DNA from: Schlesneria sp.
GTDB lineage: Bacteria > Planctomycetota > Planctomycetia > Planctomycetales > Planctomycetaceae
Direction of reading: 5' to 3'
Length of the DNA stretch: 61,876 nt
NCBI GenBank assembly: GCA_028291515.1
Contig: JAQGHU010000016.1
Coordinates: 1 to 61,876 of the forward strand
Part shown: piece after piece, positions 1-9,069 of the stretch
Position numbering within the stretch: the stretch's first letter is position 1
How the letters are laid out: every line of letters starts with the position of its first letter
Made by a program: the position numbers and the translations under genes
The notes under the pieces: generated by a model
Databases searched by the model: none
The model's input: only the letters and a program-made list of their open reading frames with translations
Told to the model about the DNA's origin: nothing

Positions 1-739
1 CTCGGCAACGGGTACCAACACCAATGACGCAACGGCCATCTTCAACACCGCCGCCCACAACAATACGCTACACCAAAGTTCCTCTTTCACAACACGGTGC
101 CAACAGCACCTAAGAAGACTCGGCAGGAGCCTCGCAGCCTCCCAAGAACTCACGCCACGAAAAATGAGGCCAAGGGGCTTACGCCCCCCGCTCAGGTAGG
201 CGGTGGCGTGGTCTTTCGATATCAACAGAGGAATAGGAACCTCTGACCTTCCGCGAAGAGAGCGGCCCAGAGGCGTGCCCCTTGGTTACGGTGCACCTGC
301 GACTTTCGTCGTGACGACGATTGTCCCGTTTGTCGTGTGCTGATCAAGACGAGGTTTGCCAATCTGGGGATCTTTGTCCGAAGTCGCCACTGACAACCTG
401 TGACATTGGGGGACAAAACAGCCCTGTTTTTGGCGGTTTTCCTCAAAAAAGTGCTGGAGTGTTGGTGAGAAGCAATTTCAAATCTCAGATTTATTGAATT
501 GCGAGGACGGTGGGACTAGTGCATCCTGCAACTTCAGTCATTACAGGCCTACCAATGAACGACTGCACCCGGCAAGGCAGAAGATCACTCATTCAGTCTG
601 GCACATCTACTTGCCGTGAGCTGGCGCGATCTGGCCTATTCACGGCGAGTCACCTAAGATCATTCACATTGCGTTCCTGCGACTTCAATGTTGCCATCAA
701 ACCGAACGCGCCACAGGAACCTATCAGTTAAGGAGAACG
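1..739. other. Left-edge stretch without a recognisable gene
   Basis: No convincing gene lies here. Two things can be seen. On the minus strand an open frame runs off the left edge from a GTG at 90 (alternatives TTG at 63, ATG at 39). It is hydrophobic and could be the signal peptide of a gene beyond the window, but only about 30 codons are visible. At 174-187 there is a short hairpin (ggggc, ttac, gcccc). On the minus strand it reads GGGCGTAAGCCCC, and its core GGCGTAAGCC recurs at 45773-45782. The rest shows no protein-like frame. The SD sequence of the methyltransferase at 740 sits at its right end. Confidence 0.4.
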
Positions 740-1753
740 ATGATGGGACCGGAAATAACGCCCGACGCAATTATGCAATTGGGCTTCGGATACTGGGGTT
801 CCAAGACTTTGTTGAGCGCGGTGGAACTGGGGTTGTTTACCGAGTTGGCCAAGGGGCCGCTGACGGTGGAAGTGGTGCAGACTCGACTGAGTCTGCATGA
901 GCGCGGCACACGAGATTTCCTCGATGCGTTGACTGCGCTCGGAATGCTCAAACGCGAACAGGGCCTCTACAGCAACACGCCGGCGACCGAACTCTATCTC
1001 GACCGTGCCAAGCCGACTTACATTGGCGGCATGCTGGAGATGATGAGTGCCCGCCTGTTCCGCTTCTGGGGGGATCTGACCGAAGGATTGAAAACCGGCC
1101 TGCCGCAGAACGAAGCCAAACATGGCGGCGACCTGTTCGACACGTTGTATAGTGACCCCAAACGCCTGGAGCAGTTTCTGTCTGCCATGACGGGCCTCAG
1201 CCTGGGAATCGCCCGCGCGATCGCTCAGAAGTTTCCGTGGTCGCAGTATCAAACATTCGTCGATGTCGGTGCAGCTCAGGGTGGTCTCCCCGTTGTCCTG
1301 GCCCAGACTCACCCGCACTTAAAGGGAACGGGAGCGGACTTACCCATCGTCGGGCCGATCTTCGAAAAATACGTCGCGACTCACGGCTTGCAAGAGCGAC
1401 TTCGCTTCGCTTCTCTCGACTTCTTCCAAGAGCCGCTTCCGAAGGCGGACGTCATTGTCATGGGACATATTCTGCACGATTGGGATCTGGAAACAAAAAA
1501 GATGCTGATCGGCAAGGCCTATGACGCTCTACCTCCGGGCGGGGCGCTGCTGCTCTTCGAAGCCATCATTGACGACGAGCGAAAGCAGAACGCCTTTGGA
1601 TTGCTGATGAGTCTGAACATGCTGATCGAAACTCGCGGCGGGTTCGACTACACAGGTGCCGATGGGCAGGCCTGGCTGCGTGAGGCTGGCTTCAAAGAAA
1701 CACGTGTCGAACATCTGAGCGGGCCAGATTCGATGGTGATCGGAGTGAAATAG
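740..1753 (+). CDS. SAM-dependent O-methyltransferase (acetylserotonin/COMT type)
   Basis: This 337-residue protein has the layout of class I plant-COMT-like O-methyltransferases. An N-terminal winged-helix dimerisation and substrate domain (about residues 10-100) is followed by a Rossmann SAM-binding domain. The glycine motif DVGAAQGG starts at D175. HDWD begins at H246, the position of the general-base histidine in this family, and is followed by a PPGG turn. The start is the ATG at 740, eight bases after a clear AGGAGA. A second ATG follows directly. The substrate cannot be read from the sequence. Related bacterial proteins methylate small phenols, quinone precursors or polyketides. The gene converges with the cytochrome c gene, which ends 12 bp downstream, so it appears to be monocistronic. 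Confidence 0.85.
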   Translation: MMGPEITPDAIMQLGFGYWGSKTLLSAVELGLFTELAKGPLTVEVVQTRLSLHERGTRDFLDALTALGMLKREQGLYSNTPATELYLDRAKPTYIGGMLEMMSARLFRFWGDLTEGLKTGLPQNEAKHGGDLFDTLYSDPKRLEQFLSAMTGLSLGIARAIAQKFPWSQYQTFVDVGAAQGGLPVVLAQTHPHLKGTGADLPIVGPIFEKYVATHGLQERLRFASLDFFQEPLPKADVIVMGHILHDWDLETKKMLIGKAYDALPPGGALLLFEAIIDDERKQNAFGLLMSLNMLIETRGGFDYTGADGQAWLREAGFKETRVEHLSGPDSMVIGVK

Positions 1754-1764
1754 ACCCGCCTCAA

Positions 1765-2193
1765 TCAGTGGTTCGCTTTGGGGATCACGGGCTGCTGACG
1801 CAATTTGCGAGTGTTCAATGGTTGCGGTACCCCTGCGGCAATCCAGTCGCGGACAAGCTGCTTCTGCGACGCATCAAGCTTGCCAAAGGGTGAATCGGCA
1901 GGAGGCATCTCGCCCTCTTGAATCAGCAACCACAGTTCAGATTCCGATGGCTTCGACGGGATCACCAGTTCCGGGTTGGCAGCGACTTTCTGGAGATTCA
2001 GCACATAGCCGAAACGGCCTTCAGGCGTGACGATCTCGGCGTTGTGACAGCCAGCACACTTAGTCCCGAACAGGCTACGCACGTCGTTTCCAAGATCTCG
2101 AACGCGAAGATTTGGTGACGATTGGGCGAGTTCGGTATGGAACCCCACACACATGGCAAAGCACATGGCCGCCAGGAATAATAAGAACTTCAT
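1765..2193 (-). CDS. Small secreted c-type cytochrome (planctomycete cytochrome C type)
   Basis: This 142-residue protein has an N-terminal signal peptide (hydrophobic to about residue 20) and one haem-c site, CAGCH, at residues 46-50. EGEMPPAD near residue 96 supplies the likely axial methionine. This layout matches the short planctomycete cytochrome C domain often attached to, or encoded beside, secreted enzymes. It should bind one covalent haem in the periplasm. It lies 106 bp downstream of, and in the same direction as, the Tat metallophosphoesterase gene, so the two probably form an operon. Its redox partner cannot be inferred. Confidence 0.85.
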   Translation of the reverse strand: MKFLLFLAAMCFAMCVGFHTELAQSSPNLRVRDLGNDVRSLFGTKCAGCHNAEIVTPEGRFGYVLNLQKVAANPELVIPSKPSESELWLLIQEGEMPPADSPFGKLDASQKQLVRDWIAAGVPQPLNTRKLRQQPVIPKANH

Positions 2194-2299
2194 CGGAGGT
2201 CGCCCCTTTTTAGAGTGGTGAATTTGCAGAAACCGGCGACGGTCGCAATCGTCGCCGGTCGATCAGCTTGTCCGCTCAAGTTGTGAATCGACGCAAACG

Positions 2300-3274
2300 C
2301 TAGCCAATCGTGGAGTCGACGATGGCCAGCGAGCCTTTGTTTTCGACATACGAGACGACTGACAACCCCAGTGCGGATTTGAGTTTTCCCGCAGGCAGGT
2401 TTCTCATTGGCCCCGGGCTTCCTTGGCCGGGTTGCGACTGAGGAAATGCCGTCGAGCGAGCAGTGTGGAAGACTGCGTTCCCTTCCACTTTCTGCATCAC
2501 TTGGTGAATGTGCCCATTCAGAACCGTGAGCGAGCCAAACCGGCTTAACAGCTTCAAGGCCTGTTCCGCATCGGTCGTGCCCCAGCCCCATTTCTCATAG
2601 ACCGACCATAGCGGAACGTGCGCGAAAACGATGATCGGAGTGCTGTCACTCAGGGACGCAACATCTTTCTTCAGCCAGGCCAACTGCTCGGTGCCGATGA
2701 CACCCAGGCCTCCATCGCCGCTACCTGACTTGGCATTGGCGACGTTCACCAGTCCGACAAAATGCACACCGTTATGATCGAAGCTATACCAGCCGAGTCC
2801 TTTCTTTCCCTTTCCAAATCGCTGGAGGTACTCCTTGTTTCCTTCACCGTCGAAGTCATGCTCGCCGGGAACATAGAGAACAAGAGATTTGCGGACTCCT
2901 TTCAGGATTTCCGCGCAGTTGTCGAACTCTTCTGGTTTCGCGAGGTGAGTCAGGTCCCCTGTGTGCAAGACGAATGCGGGCGGGGTCACTAGCGAATTCA
3001 GTTTGGTTACCGTCTCCTGCAGCGTTGCGGCGACGTCTTTGTTCGGCTCACGCGAAAAGCCAATGTGGCTGTCGCTGATTTGAGCGAATGTGAAAGACGA
3101 CTTCTCTGAGCTTGTGCCGGCGAATGTCGTTGAAGTTGCGATCCCTCCAGAGACGCTCCAGACCAGTCCGGTCCCGATCCAGGCCATGCACTTCAGCATC
3201 CCCCTGCGATCTATCTCATCACTCGTCGATCTCTGCTGGATCTCTGGCTGACTGACTTCGATTCGATTTTGCAT
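2300..3274 (-). CDS. Tat-exported calcineurin-like metallophosphoesterase
   Basis: I chose the ATG at 3274 (324 residues). The upstream part of the open frame adds an arginine-poor extension with no signal character, while this start leaves a twin-arginine motif (DRRGMLK, residues 22-28) before a hydrophobic stretch. The metallophosphoesterase motifs are all present: DSH (D68, H70), GDLTH (106-110), GEHD (137-140), a histidine at 219 and GHIH (254-257). The third motif is GEHD instead of the usual GNHD, so a glutamate replaces the asparagine that normally bridges the metal site. The enzyme should hydrolyse a phosphoester in the periplasm. It resembles CpdA/Icc-type phosphodiesterases, but the substrate is unknown. 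It is followed by the cytochrome c gene. Confidence 0.85.
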   Translation of the reverse strand: MQNRIEVSQPEIQQRSTSDEIDRRGMLKCMAWIGTGLVWSVSGGIATSTTFAGTSSEKSSFTFAQISDSHIGFSREPNKDVAATLQETVTKLNSLVTPPAFVLHTGDLTHLAKPEEFDNCAEILKGVRKSLVLYVPGEHDFDGEGNKEYLQRFGKGKKGLGWYSFDHNGVHFVGLVNVANAKSGSGDGGLGVIGTEQLAWLKKDVASLSDSTPIIVFAHVPLWSVYEKWGWGTTDAEQALKLLSRFGSLTVLNGHIHQVMQKVEGNAVFHTARSTAFPQSQPGQGSPGPMRNLPAGKLKSALGLSVVSYVENKGSLAIVDSTIG

Positions 3275-3494
3275 GATGCGGTCTTCCGGTATTGGTGTTC
3301 GATTGAATTGCGGTTGCGACAGCAACTCGCTCGCAATGCCATACCGGTCATCCCGCCAAAATATTCCTCGAAAAAAAGAGAGCCTCTTCGGGAATAAAAT
3401 CGCCAGTTCGGCAGTAAGATAGAGTGAGTCGACTAATATCACGTGACGATCGAGATCGGGAAAATGAAAGACTTAGCGAAAGAGGTCCCCAGAA

Positions 3495-4019
3495 TTGGAA
3501 GCTGACGAGCGGAGGCAGTTTGAACTGACCACGCTGCCTCATCTTGATGCCGCCTTTAACCTGGCTCGCTGGTTGACCAGGGACGAGCACGCTGCCGAGG
3601 ATGCTGTCCAGGAAGCGTATTGTCGTGCTGCGCGGTACTTCACAAGTTTCCGCGGCGGCGATGGACGAGTATGGTTCTTGAGCATCGTTCGACGCATCAC
3701 TTTCGATTGGCTGGAAAAACGACGCAGCCAGGGAGCCTTGTCATTTAACGAAGACCTTCATGACCAGAGCGACGAATCCGCTAATCCCGAATTCGTGGCC
3801 ATTCGCAAGTGTGACGAAGCCACGGTTCGACAAGCGCTCGAAGAGTTGTCGCCGCTGCTGCGCGAGGTAATTGCACTCCGCGAGATTGAAGGGCTGAGCT
3901 ATCAGGAGATTGCCACTGTGACGCAGGTTCCGATGGGAACAGTGATGTCGCGAATTTCACGCGGCCGCTCTCAACTTCAGCAGCGACTCGCGGCGTCTCA
4001 GGAAGGTGGTGCCGCATGA
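3495..4019 (+). CDS. ECF-family RNA polymerase sigma factor
   Basis: This 174-residue protein has the two conserved ECF domains. Region 2 is at about residues 15-80 (AEDAVQEAYCRAARYF and a WFLSIVRR segment) and region 4 at about 112-165 (LSYQEIATVTQVPMGTVMSRISRGR). I chose the TTG at 3495 because AGAGGT lies eight bases upstream and the nearby ATG at 3464 is in another frame. The next gene starts inside its stop codon (ATGA overlap at 4016) and encodes a zinc-finger anti-sigma factor, so the two are translationally coupled. The sigma factor probably directs a small regulon, perhaps including its own promoter in the 220 bp shared with the divergent metallophosphoesterase gene. The signal is unknown. 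Confidence 0.92.
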   Translation: MEADERRQFELTTLPHLDAAFNLARWLTRDEHAAEDAVQEAYCRAARYFTSFRGGDGRVWFLSIVRRITFDWLEKRRSQGALSFNEDLHDQSDESANPEFVAIRKCDEATVRQALEELSPLLREVIALREIEGLSYQEIATVTQVPMGTVMSRISRGRSQLQQRLAASQEGGAA

Positions 4020-4777
4020 ATTGCGAAGAAGTCGTATCGCTGCTGCATCCCTATACCGACGGTGAACTCGATCTGGTGCGACATCTCCAGATCGAACAAC
4101 ACCTGCAGGGATGTGCCGCCTGTGCTGAACAGGAACAGCACCTGCAGTCACTGCGAATCGCCATTTCATCTCCTTCGCTCCGCTATCAGGCTCCGGAATC
4201 ACTTCGCGCGCGTGTTCAGGCAACGATGCCCGCGGTCGTTCGCAAGCGAAGCATGCCTGCCCTCCAACGGGCCACGATGGCCGCCAGCGTGCTATTGCTG
4301 GTCGGAATGTCTGCCACGATGGGCATGCTGCTGTCTCGCCCAGGTTCGTCAATGGATGAGCGACTCGCAGATTCAGTCGTGGCCGAGCATGTGCGTTCGA
4401 TCCAAGTCGATCATCTCACAGATGTCGTCTCTTCAGACCGACACACGGTGAAGCCCTGGTTCCAGGGAAAACTCGACTTCGCTCCCAACGTGCCCGACTT
4501 GTCCGAACAAGGCTACGTCTTATCCGGTGGCCGACTTGATTACCTGGTCGACCGCCCCGTCGCAGCTCTGGTCTACCTCCGCCGACTGCACGCGATCAAC
4601 GTCTTTATCCGCCCCGCCCCCAGCGAAGAACCAAAAACGGTACACGCACTGACACGACAAGGCTTTCACATCCGCCAATGGCAACAATCCGGAATGGCAT
4701 ATTGGGCAATCTCGGATCTGAACGATGAAGAACTCGACGAATTCGTACGACAGTTTCAAGCTGCATTGTCGCCATGA
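4016..4777 (+). CDS. Membrane anti-sigma factor with zinc finger
   Basis: This 253-residue protein begins with an anti-sigma zinc-finger domain whose ligands fit H-x3-C-x2-C (the HLQGCAAC segment, about residues 33-40). A transmembrane segment follows at about residues 87-107, then a roughly 145-residue outer domain without a motif I recognise. It should hold the ECF sigma factor encoded immediately upstream at the membrane until an envelope signal releases it. The start codon overlaps the sigma stop as ATGA. The outer domain resembles those of other bacterial zf-HC2 transmembrane regulators in size and position, but I cannot say what it senses. Confidence 0.9.
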   Translation: MNCEEVVSLLHPYTDGELDLVRHLQIEQHLQGCAACAEQEQHLQSLRIAISSPSLRYQAPESLRARVQATMPAVVRKRSMPALQRATMAASVLLLVGMSATMGMLLSRPGSSMDERLADSVVAEHVRSIQVDHLTDVVSSDRHTVKPWFQGKLDFAPNVPDLSEQGYVLSGGRLDYLVDRPVAALVYLRRLHAINVFIRPAPSEEPKTVHALTRQGFHIRQWQQSGMAYWAISDLNDEELDEFVRQFQAALSP

Positions 4778-5043
4778 CTTTTGACCGGACCCAACCGTGA
4801 TATTCATTTGAAAGGATGTTTGCGATGGCTTAAATGCCAGATCCCTAGTTGTTGTGGTGGATCAGTCCAGGCAGGCTAGATGCGGCCGCCGCATGGAGCA
4901 TATCGGACTCTGTCGAGCCGGCAGAGACATCATTTGACTATTCCCTTTTGGGGCCAAGCATGACTGGATGTGCGGCATTCGAACCATCTAGCAATCTCAC
5001 GATCAACGGGAACTCAGGTAACAAGTTGTGATCATGCTTCGTC
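4778..5043. other. Weakly coding stretch after the anti-sigma gene
   Basis: I see no clear gene. A 45-codon frame on the plus strand from the ATG at 5034 to 5171 looks amphipathic and overlaps the uncertain gene that follows in another frame. Which of the two is translated cannot be decided from sequence alone. No terminator with a T-tract is obvious after the anti-sigma stop. Confidence 0.3.
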
Positions 5044-5379
5044 TTGCGAAACGGATTTCCCGTCTGCTGGCTGGACGACACACCAGCATGGATGATGTTG
5101 TTCGCGTCCTGTCGATGTTGCTGGAAGGGGTCCTGCGCGTACCAATGGGTCGTCGAAGGTTCCCTCGCTGACTTCGATATGATTGAGTGGGAATCATGCC
5201 CAAGCTTTTACGGTCGCGTAGGCGTCCTGCCTGAAGTCCGCCGCAATCACAGATGGTCAACCGTATTCACAGCGACTGGTGATAGTATTATCTTGGACGT
5301 TCCATACCTTTTTGTGGCTGTCACACTAACCCTACTCTCCGCCTACCTGATCCTCTGGAAGCCACGGAAGCGGGCGTGA
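5044..5379 (+). CDS. Possible small membrane protein, start uncertain
   Basis: The open frame encodes 111 residues from a TTG. The first 80 have low-quality composition, rich in Trp and Cys. The C-terminal 30 form a convincing hydrophobic segment ending in basic residues (about residues 83-105, then KPRKRA). Short planctomycete proteins that end this way are common, so the 3' half may be the end of a real or partly decayed gene. The next gene's frame opens with GTG overlapping this stop. I would not trust the N-terminus. A frameshift between this frame and the 5034-5171 frame is possible. Confidence 0.35.
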   Translation: MRNGFPVCWLDDTPAWMMLFASCRCCWKGSCAYQWVVEGSLADFDMIEWESCPSFYGRVGVLPEVRRNHRWSTVFTATGDSIILDVPYLFVAVTLTLLSAYLILWKPRKRA

Positions 5380-5423
5380 TATGCTGGGGCTTGTTTTCGT
5401 TTACTGATCGGGAGTTGCCTGAA

Positions 5424-5696
5424 ATGCCGTTCTTCCACCGTGGCCAGCCCGATACGAGCTCGTGGGGAATAAAAGAATGGCGATTTGCACGTCGATGGAA
5501 TGCTTGCTTCATCGTTGCCTGGACAGCGTTTTTTGCTGCCGGCATTGTCAACAGCCTCCGATCTGACGCGCACTGGCTGTTCATTGCATTCGGAGCCACA
5601 ATTGGAATTCTCGGGTTCATCACTCAAGCGGTATCGTTGATTCGCTTGTCTCTTTGGCTCGCCAAGCAGAAGCCAATCCAGAAAGAGACGACCTAA
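5424..5696 (+). CDS. Small two-helix membrane protein, unknown function
   Basis: This 90-residue protein has two predicted membrane helices (about residues 28-47 and 52-74) and a short polar C-terminus. The same frame opens further upstream with a GTG at 5376. I chose the ATG at 5424 because GGAG sits eight to nine bases before it. I recognise no family. The gene follows another possible small membrane gene with little spacing, so they may be co-transcribed. Confidence 0.5.
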   Translation: MPFFHRGQPDTSSWGIKEWRFARRWNACFIVAWTAFFAAGIVNSLRSDAHWLFIAFGATIGILGFITQAVSLIRLSLWLAKQKPIQKETT

Positions 5697-6021
5697 TTCC
5701 ATCAACACAAATGCTGGTCAGTACCCAATTTTCAAAAACTCAGTTGCGCTCTGCGAGGGGAGTGATACTGTACTTCTCTTGGAGTCGCTTAAATGTCCTC
5801 TAGAGTTAGCTAGACCGACGAAATAGTTCGTACTTCGCAGTATCAACAGACTTTATCAACTTCCACGTTTGACTACACCTAAGTTCACAGCGTGGTGCGT
5901 GGTGGACGGAATAATCGGCTTGCCCCACAATGCAAGTAGAATCCGGGGCCACGAATGACCCGATGCCGTAGGTTAGATCACGGCTGGGAGTGTGTTCGAG
6001 ATTAAAAGAGGGAAATTCCGC
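5697..6021. other. Intergenic stretch, no gene seen
   Basis: These 325 bp show no protein-like frame on either strand and no strong hairpin with a T-tract. The SD of the methyltransferase gene (GAGGGA at about 6008-6013) is at the right end. Confidence 0.5.
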
Positions 6022-6759
6022 ATGAATGCCGAGTACGATTCACTGGTTCGGGCGTATCAGGGATCAAAATTGCTTCCCTTCCGCGTCTATTCAGAGATAC
6101 CCAATCATCTCGAATCCTTGGGGGACCTCTATGGTCGAGACGTGCTCGATTTTGCCTGCGGTGAGGGATTCTACACAAGGTTGATCCGGCAGTCCGGAGC
6201 GGCCCGTGTTGTCGGCGTGGATATGTCCCCGGAGATGATCGTCCTCGCTCGACAGCAGGAGCAGGAGGCGCCTGTGGGCATCGAGTATCTTGCCTCCGCC
6301 GCGGAGTCCATCCCTGATCTTGGGGCCTTTGACATCGTCAGTGCCGCGTACCTGCTCAATTGCGCTCCCGATCTGACTACCTTGGCCGACATGACGCGAG
6401 CCATCGCCCGCTCACTAGTTCCCGGAGGACGCCTCGTTGCCACAATCGGCGATTTGGGACACTGCGGAGGTGTGGACTATTCCCCCTATGGCATGGCCAC
6501 GAATGCCACAGCCGACCTGGCCGAGGGGGCACCTTACGAGATCAAATTTCTTCTCGACGAAGATACGTTTTCCATCACCGACTTCAATCACAGCCAGGTC
6601 GCATACGAAGCCGCCTGCGAAGCGGCGGGCCTGGAGGTGCTGGGATGGCGGTCTTGCACGGTCACCGATGAAGGCCTTCGCATATATGGCCCGGATTTTT
6701 GGAACACATGGCTGGCACACCCGTGCATCTTGAGATTGGAAGCGCGAAAACGCGAATGA
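6022..6759 (+). CDS. Class I SAM-dependent methyltransferase
   Basis: This 245-residue protein has a Rossmann methyltransferase core. VLDFACGEGFYTRLI (about residues 41-55) is motif I, VVGVDMSPEMI (about 63-73) is motif II with the ribose-binding Asp, and a post-motif region FDIVSAAYLLNCAPD follows. I chose the ATG at 6022 over the GTG at 5992 because GAGGGA lies seven to eight bases before it and family alignments normally start near here. It resembles small-molecule methyltransferases of the UbiE/toxA-like group. The substrate is unknown. It converges with the SWIM-protein gene 16 bp away. Confidence 0.82.
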   Translation: MNAEYDSLVRAYQGSKLLPFRVYSEIPNHLESLGDLYGRDVLDFACGEGFYTRLIRQSGAARVVGVDMSPEMIVLARQQEQEAPVGIEYLASAAESIPDLGAFDIVSAAYLLNCAPDLTTLADMTRAIARSLVPGGRLVATIGDLGHCGGVDYSPYGMATNATADLAEGAPYEIKFLLDEDTFSITDFNHSQVAYEAACEAAGLEVLGWRSCTVTDEGLRIYGPDFWNTWLAHPCILRLEARKRE

Positions 6760-6775
6760 GAACTTGAGCCCCGTT

Positions 6776-8977
6776 TTACTCTGAGACAATCGAACCGCCA
6801 GACAGTCCATCAAGAATTTCAATCAAGCGGCGTTTGCGGCGATGAGTTTCTCTTAAGCGTGCGAGATAAGCTTGCCATTCGGTAGCCCGTTTGAGACTTT
6901 CCAAAAGATCTCGAGACTTCCGCAGGTATCCTGCGGCGACTTCGTAGTGCGCAGGGCTGGTAGCGGCGATCTCGGCGTCGATAAGTTTATTCCACAGATC
7001 GAGCGACCGTTCCGGGTGCGTTGACGCGATGGCAGTGGCAACTCGATCTGAAATATCGTTGTTGTGCCAACCTCCGTAGCCCGATTTTTGCATTTCCCAC
7101 TTATCGAACCAGTGAAGTATCTCTTCGGGCTGTTTCGCCTTGAGGGCAAGATCTAGCAGCACACGGAGATGGTGTTGGGAAGACGCATGTGCGACAGAGC
7201 GTCTCGGGCTGTCGGCGCGAGGCTCCGGAAGATCGAGGTTCGGTAAGGGCCACGACGGCAAGGTTTGCTCGGCCGGATTGGATGCCGGGACTTTCGACTT
7301 GTGGCCGATAGACTTCGTCTTGCTCCGCGTCACCGTCGCCTTGCGAATTGGGCGACCCGATGGAAGGTTTCGAGATAAATCCTCACGGGCGACCGGTCGC
7401 TCGCCGGTTTCGAGAAATCGACGAGCCGCCGTTTCGACCTGGTCGCGGCATTGTGCCCGCTGAGCCGCCAGAACGAGTTGCTCGAACGACTCCACGTCGG
7501 GTTGCTCGAAGAACTCATCCGCCACGAACGCCGCGACGCGAGGCCAGTCTTGGCGTTGCGCCGCGATATCGCGCAGAGTCTTCTTCAAGTTGTGGACAAT
7601 GCCACGAAGACCGCTCGGAATATTCGCGAGTCCTTCCCGAGCCCAACGCTCGGCGTCATCCCAGTGATTCGTGTCCATCAGCATCTTCACGAGTCGCTCG
7701 TAGCTGCCGTTCGTCCGCGCCTCAGATTCGCAGAGAGGAAGAATCTCTTCAGTCCGTCCCGCTTTCTCCAACGCCAGAATTAACCAGTTGCTGAGCTGAT
7801 CACGGACATACGACCGTGTCCAATCCGGAGCCTCCGAAATTGGGATCATCTGGAGTTGATTGCCAAGCTCGGCCGCCACAAGCGACCAATCCTGGCGAGA
7901 CCAGTCGTGATCGATCAGGAAATCCACCTGATCGATGACGCCGTAGTCGTCCCGCATCAAGGCTTCAAATGTGAACAGCAATTTCTGATGCGGCGGAAGT
8001 GACGACTTCATCAGCGCCTGAAAGACGACATCGAGAGAATCGGAGAGTCCCTCGCCCGTTTCCCCTTCGTCCTGCGCTTCGCCGACTTGTTCGAGCCCGC
8101 AAGCAAGCAGGTCTCGTCCCAATTCAACCACTTCGTCCGCGTATCCGGCATCCAGCAACGATTGCAAGCGCCGCTTGACACCGCCGAAATCCGGCGAGGA
8201 ACAGTTGTCATCCCACGAATCCCCCCACATCGGATCCGCCGTCGCACGGTCAATTTCGCGTCGGGCCGCCTGAACGAGCTTTGCGACCTTGCCGCTCGAC
8301 AACGCCTGTTGTTCTTGAAGAACAGCCTGAAAATCGGGATCTCGCTTGGCACAGTCAAGCAGCAATTCGATGAGCTCGTTTGTAGGCTTTGACTTCAAGA
8401 AATCTCGCAAATCTGCTCCCGATTTTTCGGGCCTCAATCGCTTTCGCGTAGCGGGCTTCTGCGGATGTCGCCTTGGATGTGCTGAGTATCGGTCATCCTC
8501 GAAGACTTCATCGTCGTCGAAATCACCTGCTGCAAACTCGGCTCCATCGTCCTCGTTGCCTTCGTCTTCATCGAACTCGTCGTCAGAAGTTTCCACCTGA
8601 CGAAGAAGAACACTCCATCGCTTGTCGTCTGCTGATGCGATCGGCACGGACTTTTTCTGATTGAGCATCTCCAAATAGGCGATCACAACCGCCACACCAT
8701 GTTTGCAACCGTCACGCTGCAGCGGACATGAGCACTCTGAAACCGGCGTCCGCTTTTCTGTCAGTCGAGCGGTCGTGACGTAGCGCTGTGTCCCTGTTAC
8801 CCATGCCAGCAACTCACCATCGGCCGTGATCTGCAACTGACTCACTCGACGGGTATAGCTCCGCCCTTTCTCAAGATCGCGACTTCCGGCCCAGGCACGC
8901 AGATCATCCCACGTGAGTTTCTCCCAACCATGAGCCAACTGATTCTTGGAGCCAGGACTGACTTTCTTATCTGCCAC
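6776..8977 (-). CDS. SWIM zinc-finger protein
   Basis: This 733-residue protein carries a SWIM finger near its N-terminus: CSC at 82-84 and CKH at 91-93 fit C-x-C-xn-C-x-H. An acidic linker (about 120-155) follows, then a long helical region with paired-helix, TPR-like character to the C-terminus. SWIM proteins bind DNA or partner proteins, and in bacteria they often accompany SNF2 helicases. No helicase is encoded nearby. The start is a GTG at 8977 with GGGAGG seven bases upstream. The role is unknown, and the architecture suggests a cytoplasmic scaffold or nucleic-acid-binding protein. Confidence 0.85.
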   Translation of the reverse strand: MADKKVSPGSKNQLAHGWEKLTWDDLRAWAGSRDLEKGRSYTRRVSQLQITADGELLAWVTGTQRYVTTARLTEKRTPVSECSCPLQRDGCKHGVAVVIAYLEMLNQKKSVPIASADDKRWSVLLRQVETSDDEFDEDEGNEDDGAEFAAGDFDDDEVFEDDRYSAHPRRHPQKPATRKRLRPEKSGADLRDFLKSKPTNELIELLLDCAKRDPDFQAVLQEQQALSSGKVAKLVQAARREIDRATADPMWGDSWDDNCSSPDFGGVKRRLQSLLDAGYADEVVELGRDLLACGLEQVGEAQDEGETGEGLSDSLDVVFQALMKSSLPPHQKLLFTFEALMRDDYGVIDQVDFLIDHDWSRQDWSLVAAELGNQLQMIPISEAPDWTRSYVRDQLSNWLILALEKAGRTEEILPLCESEARTNGSYERLVKMLMDTNHWDDAERWAREGLANIPSGLRGIVHNLKKTLRDIAAQRQDWPRVAAFVADEFFEQPDVESFEQLVLAAQRAQCRDQVETAARRFLETGERPVAREDLSRNLPSGRPIRKATVTRSKTKSIGHKSKVPASNPAEQTLPSWPLPNLDLPEPRADSPRRSVAHASSQHHLRVLLDLALKAKQPEEILHWFDKWEMQKSGYGGWHNNDISDRVATAIASTHPERSLDLWNKLIDAEIAATSPAHYEVAAGYLRKSRDLLESLKRATEWQAYLARLRETHRRKRRLIEILDGLSGGSIVSE

Positions 8978-9069
8978 AACAAACCTCCCTGTTGACCGTA
9001 CAATGCCGCCCTGCCTGATCTTCTCGCACCAGTGTGACTGTCAATCGACCGGTTGAGACACGTGATCGG

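Noticed and set aside
1-90. Minus-strand hydrophobic frame running off the left edge
   Set aside because: Could be a signal peptide of an outside gene, but too short to call; described in the left-edge entry instead.
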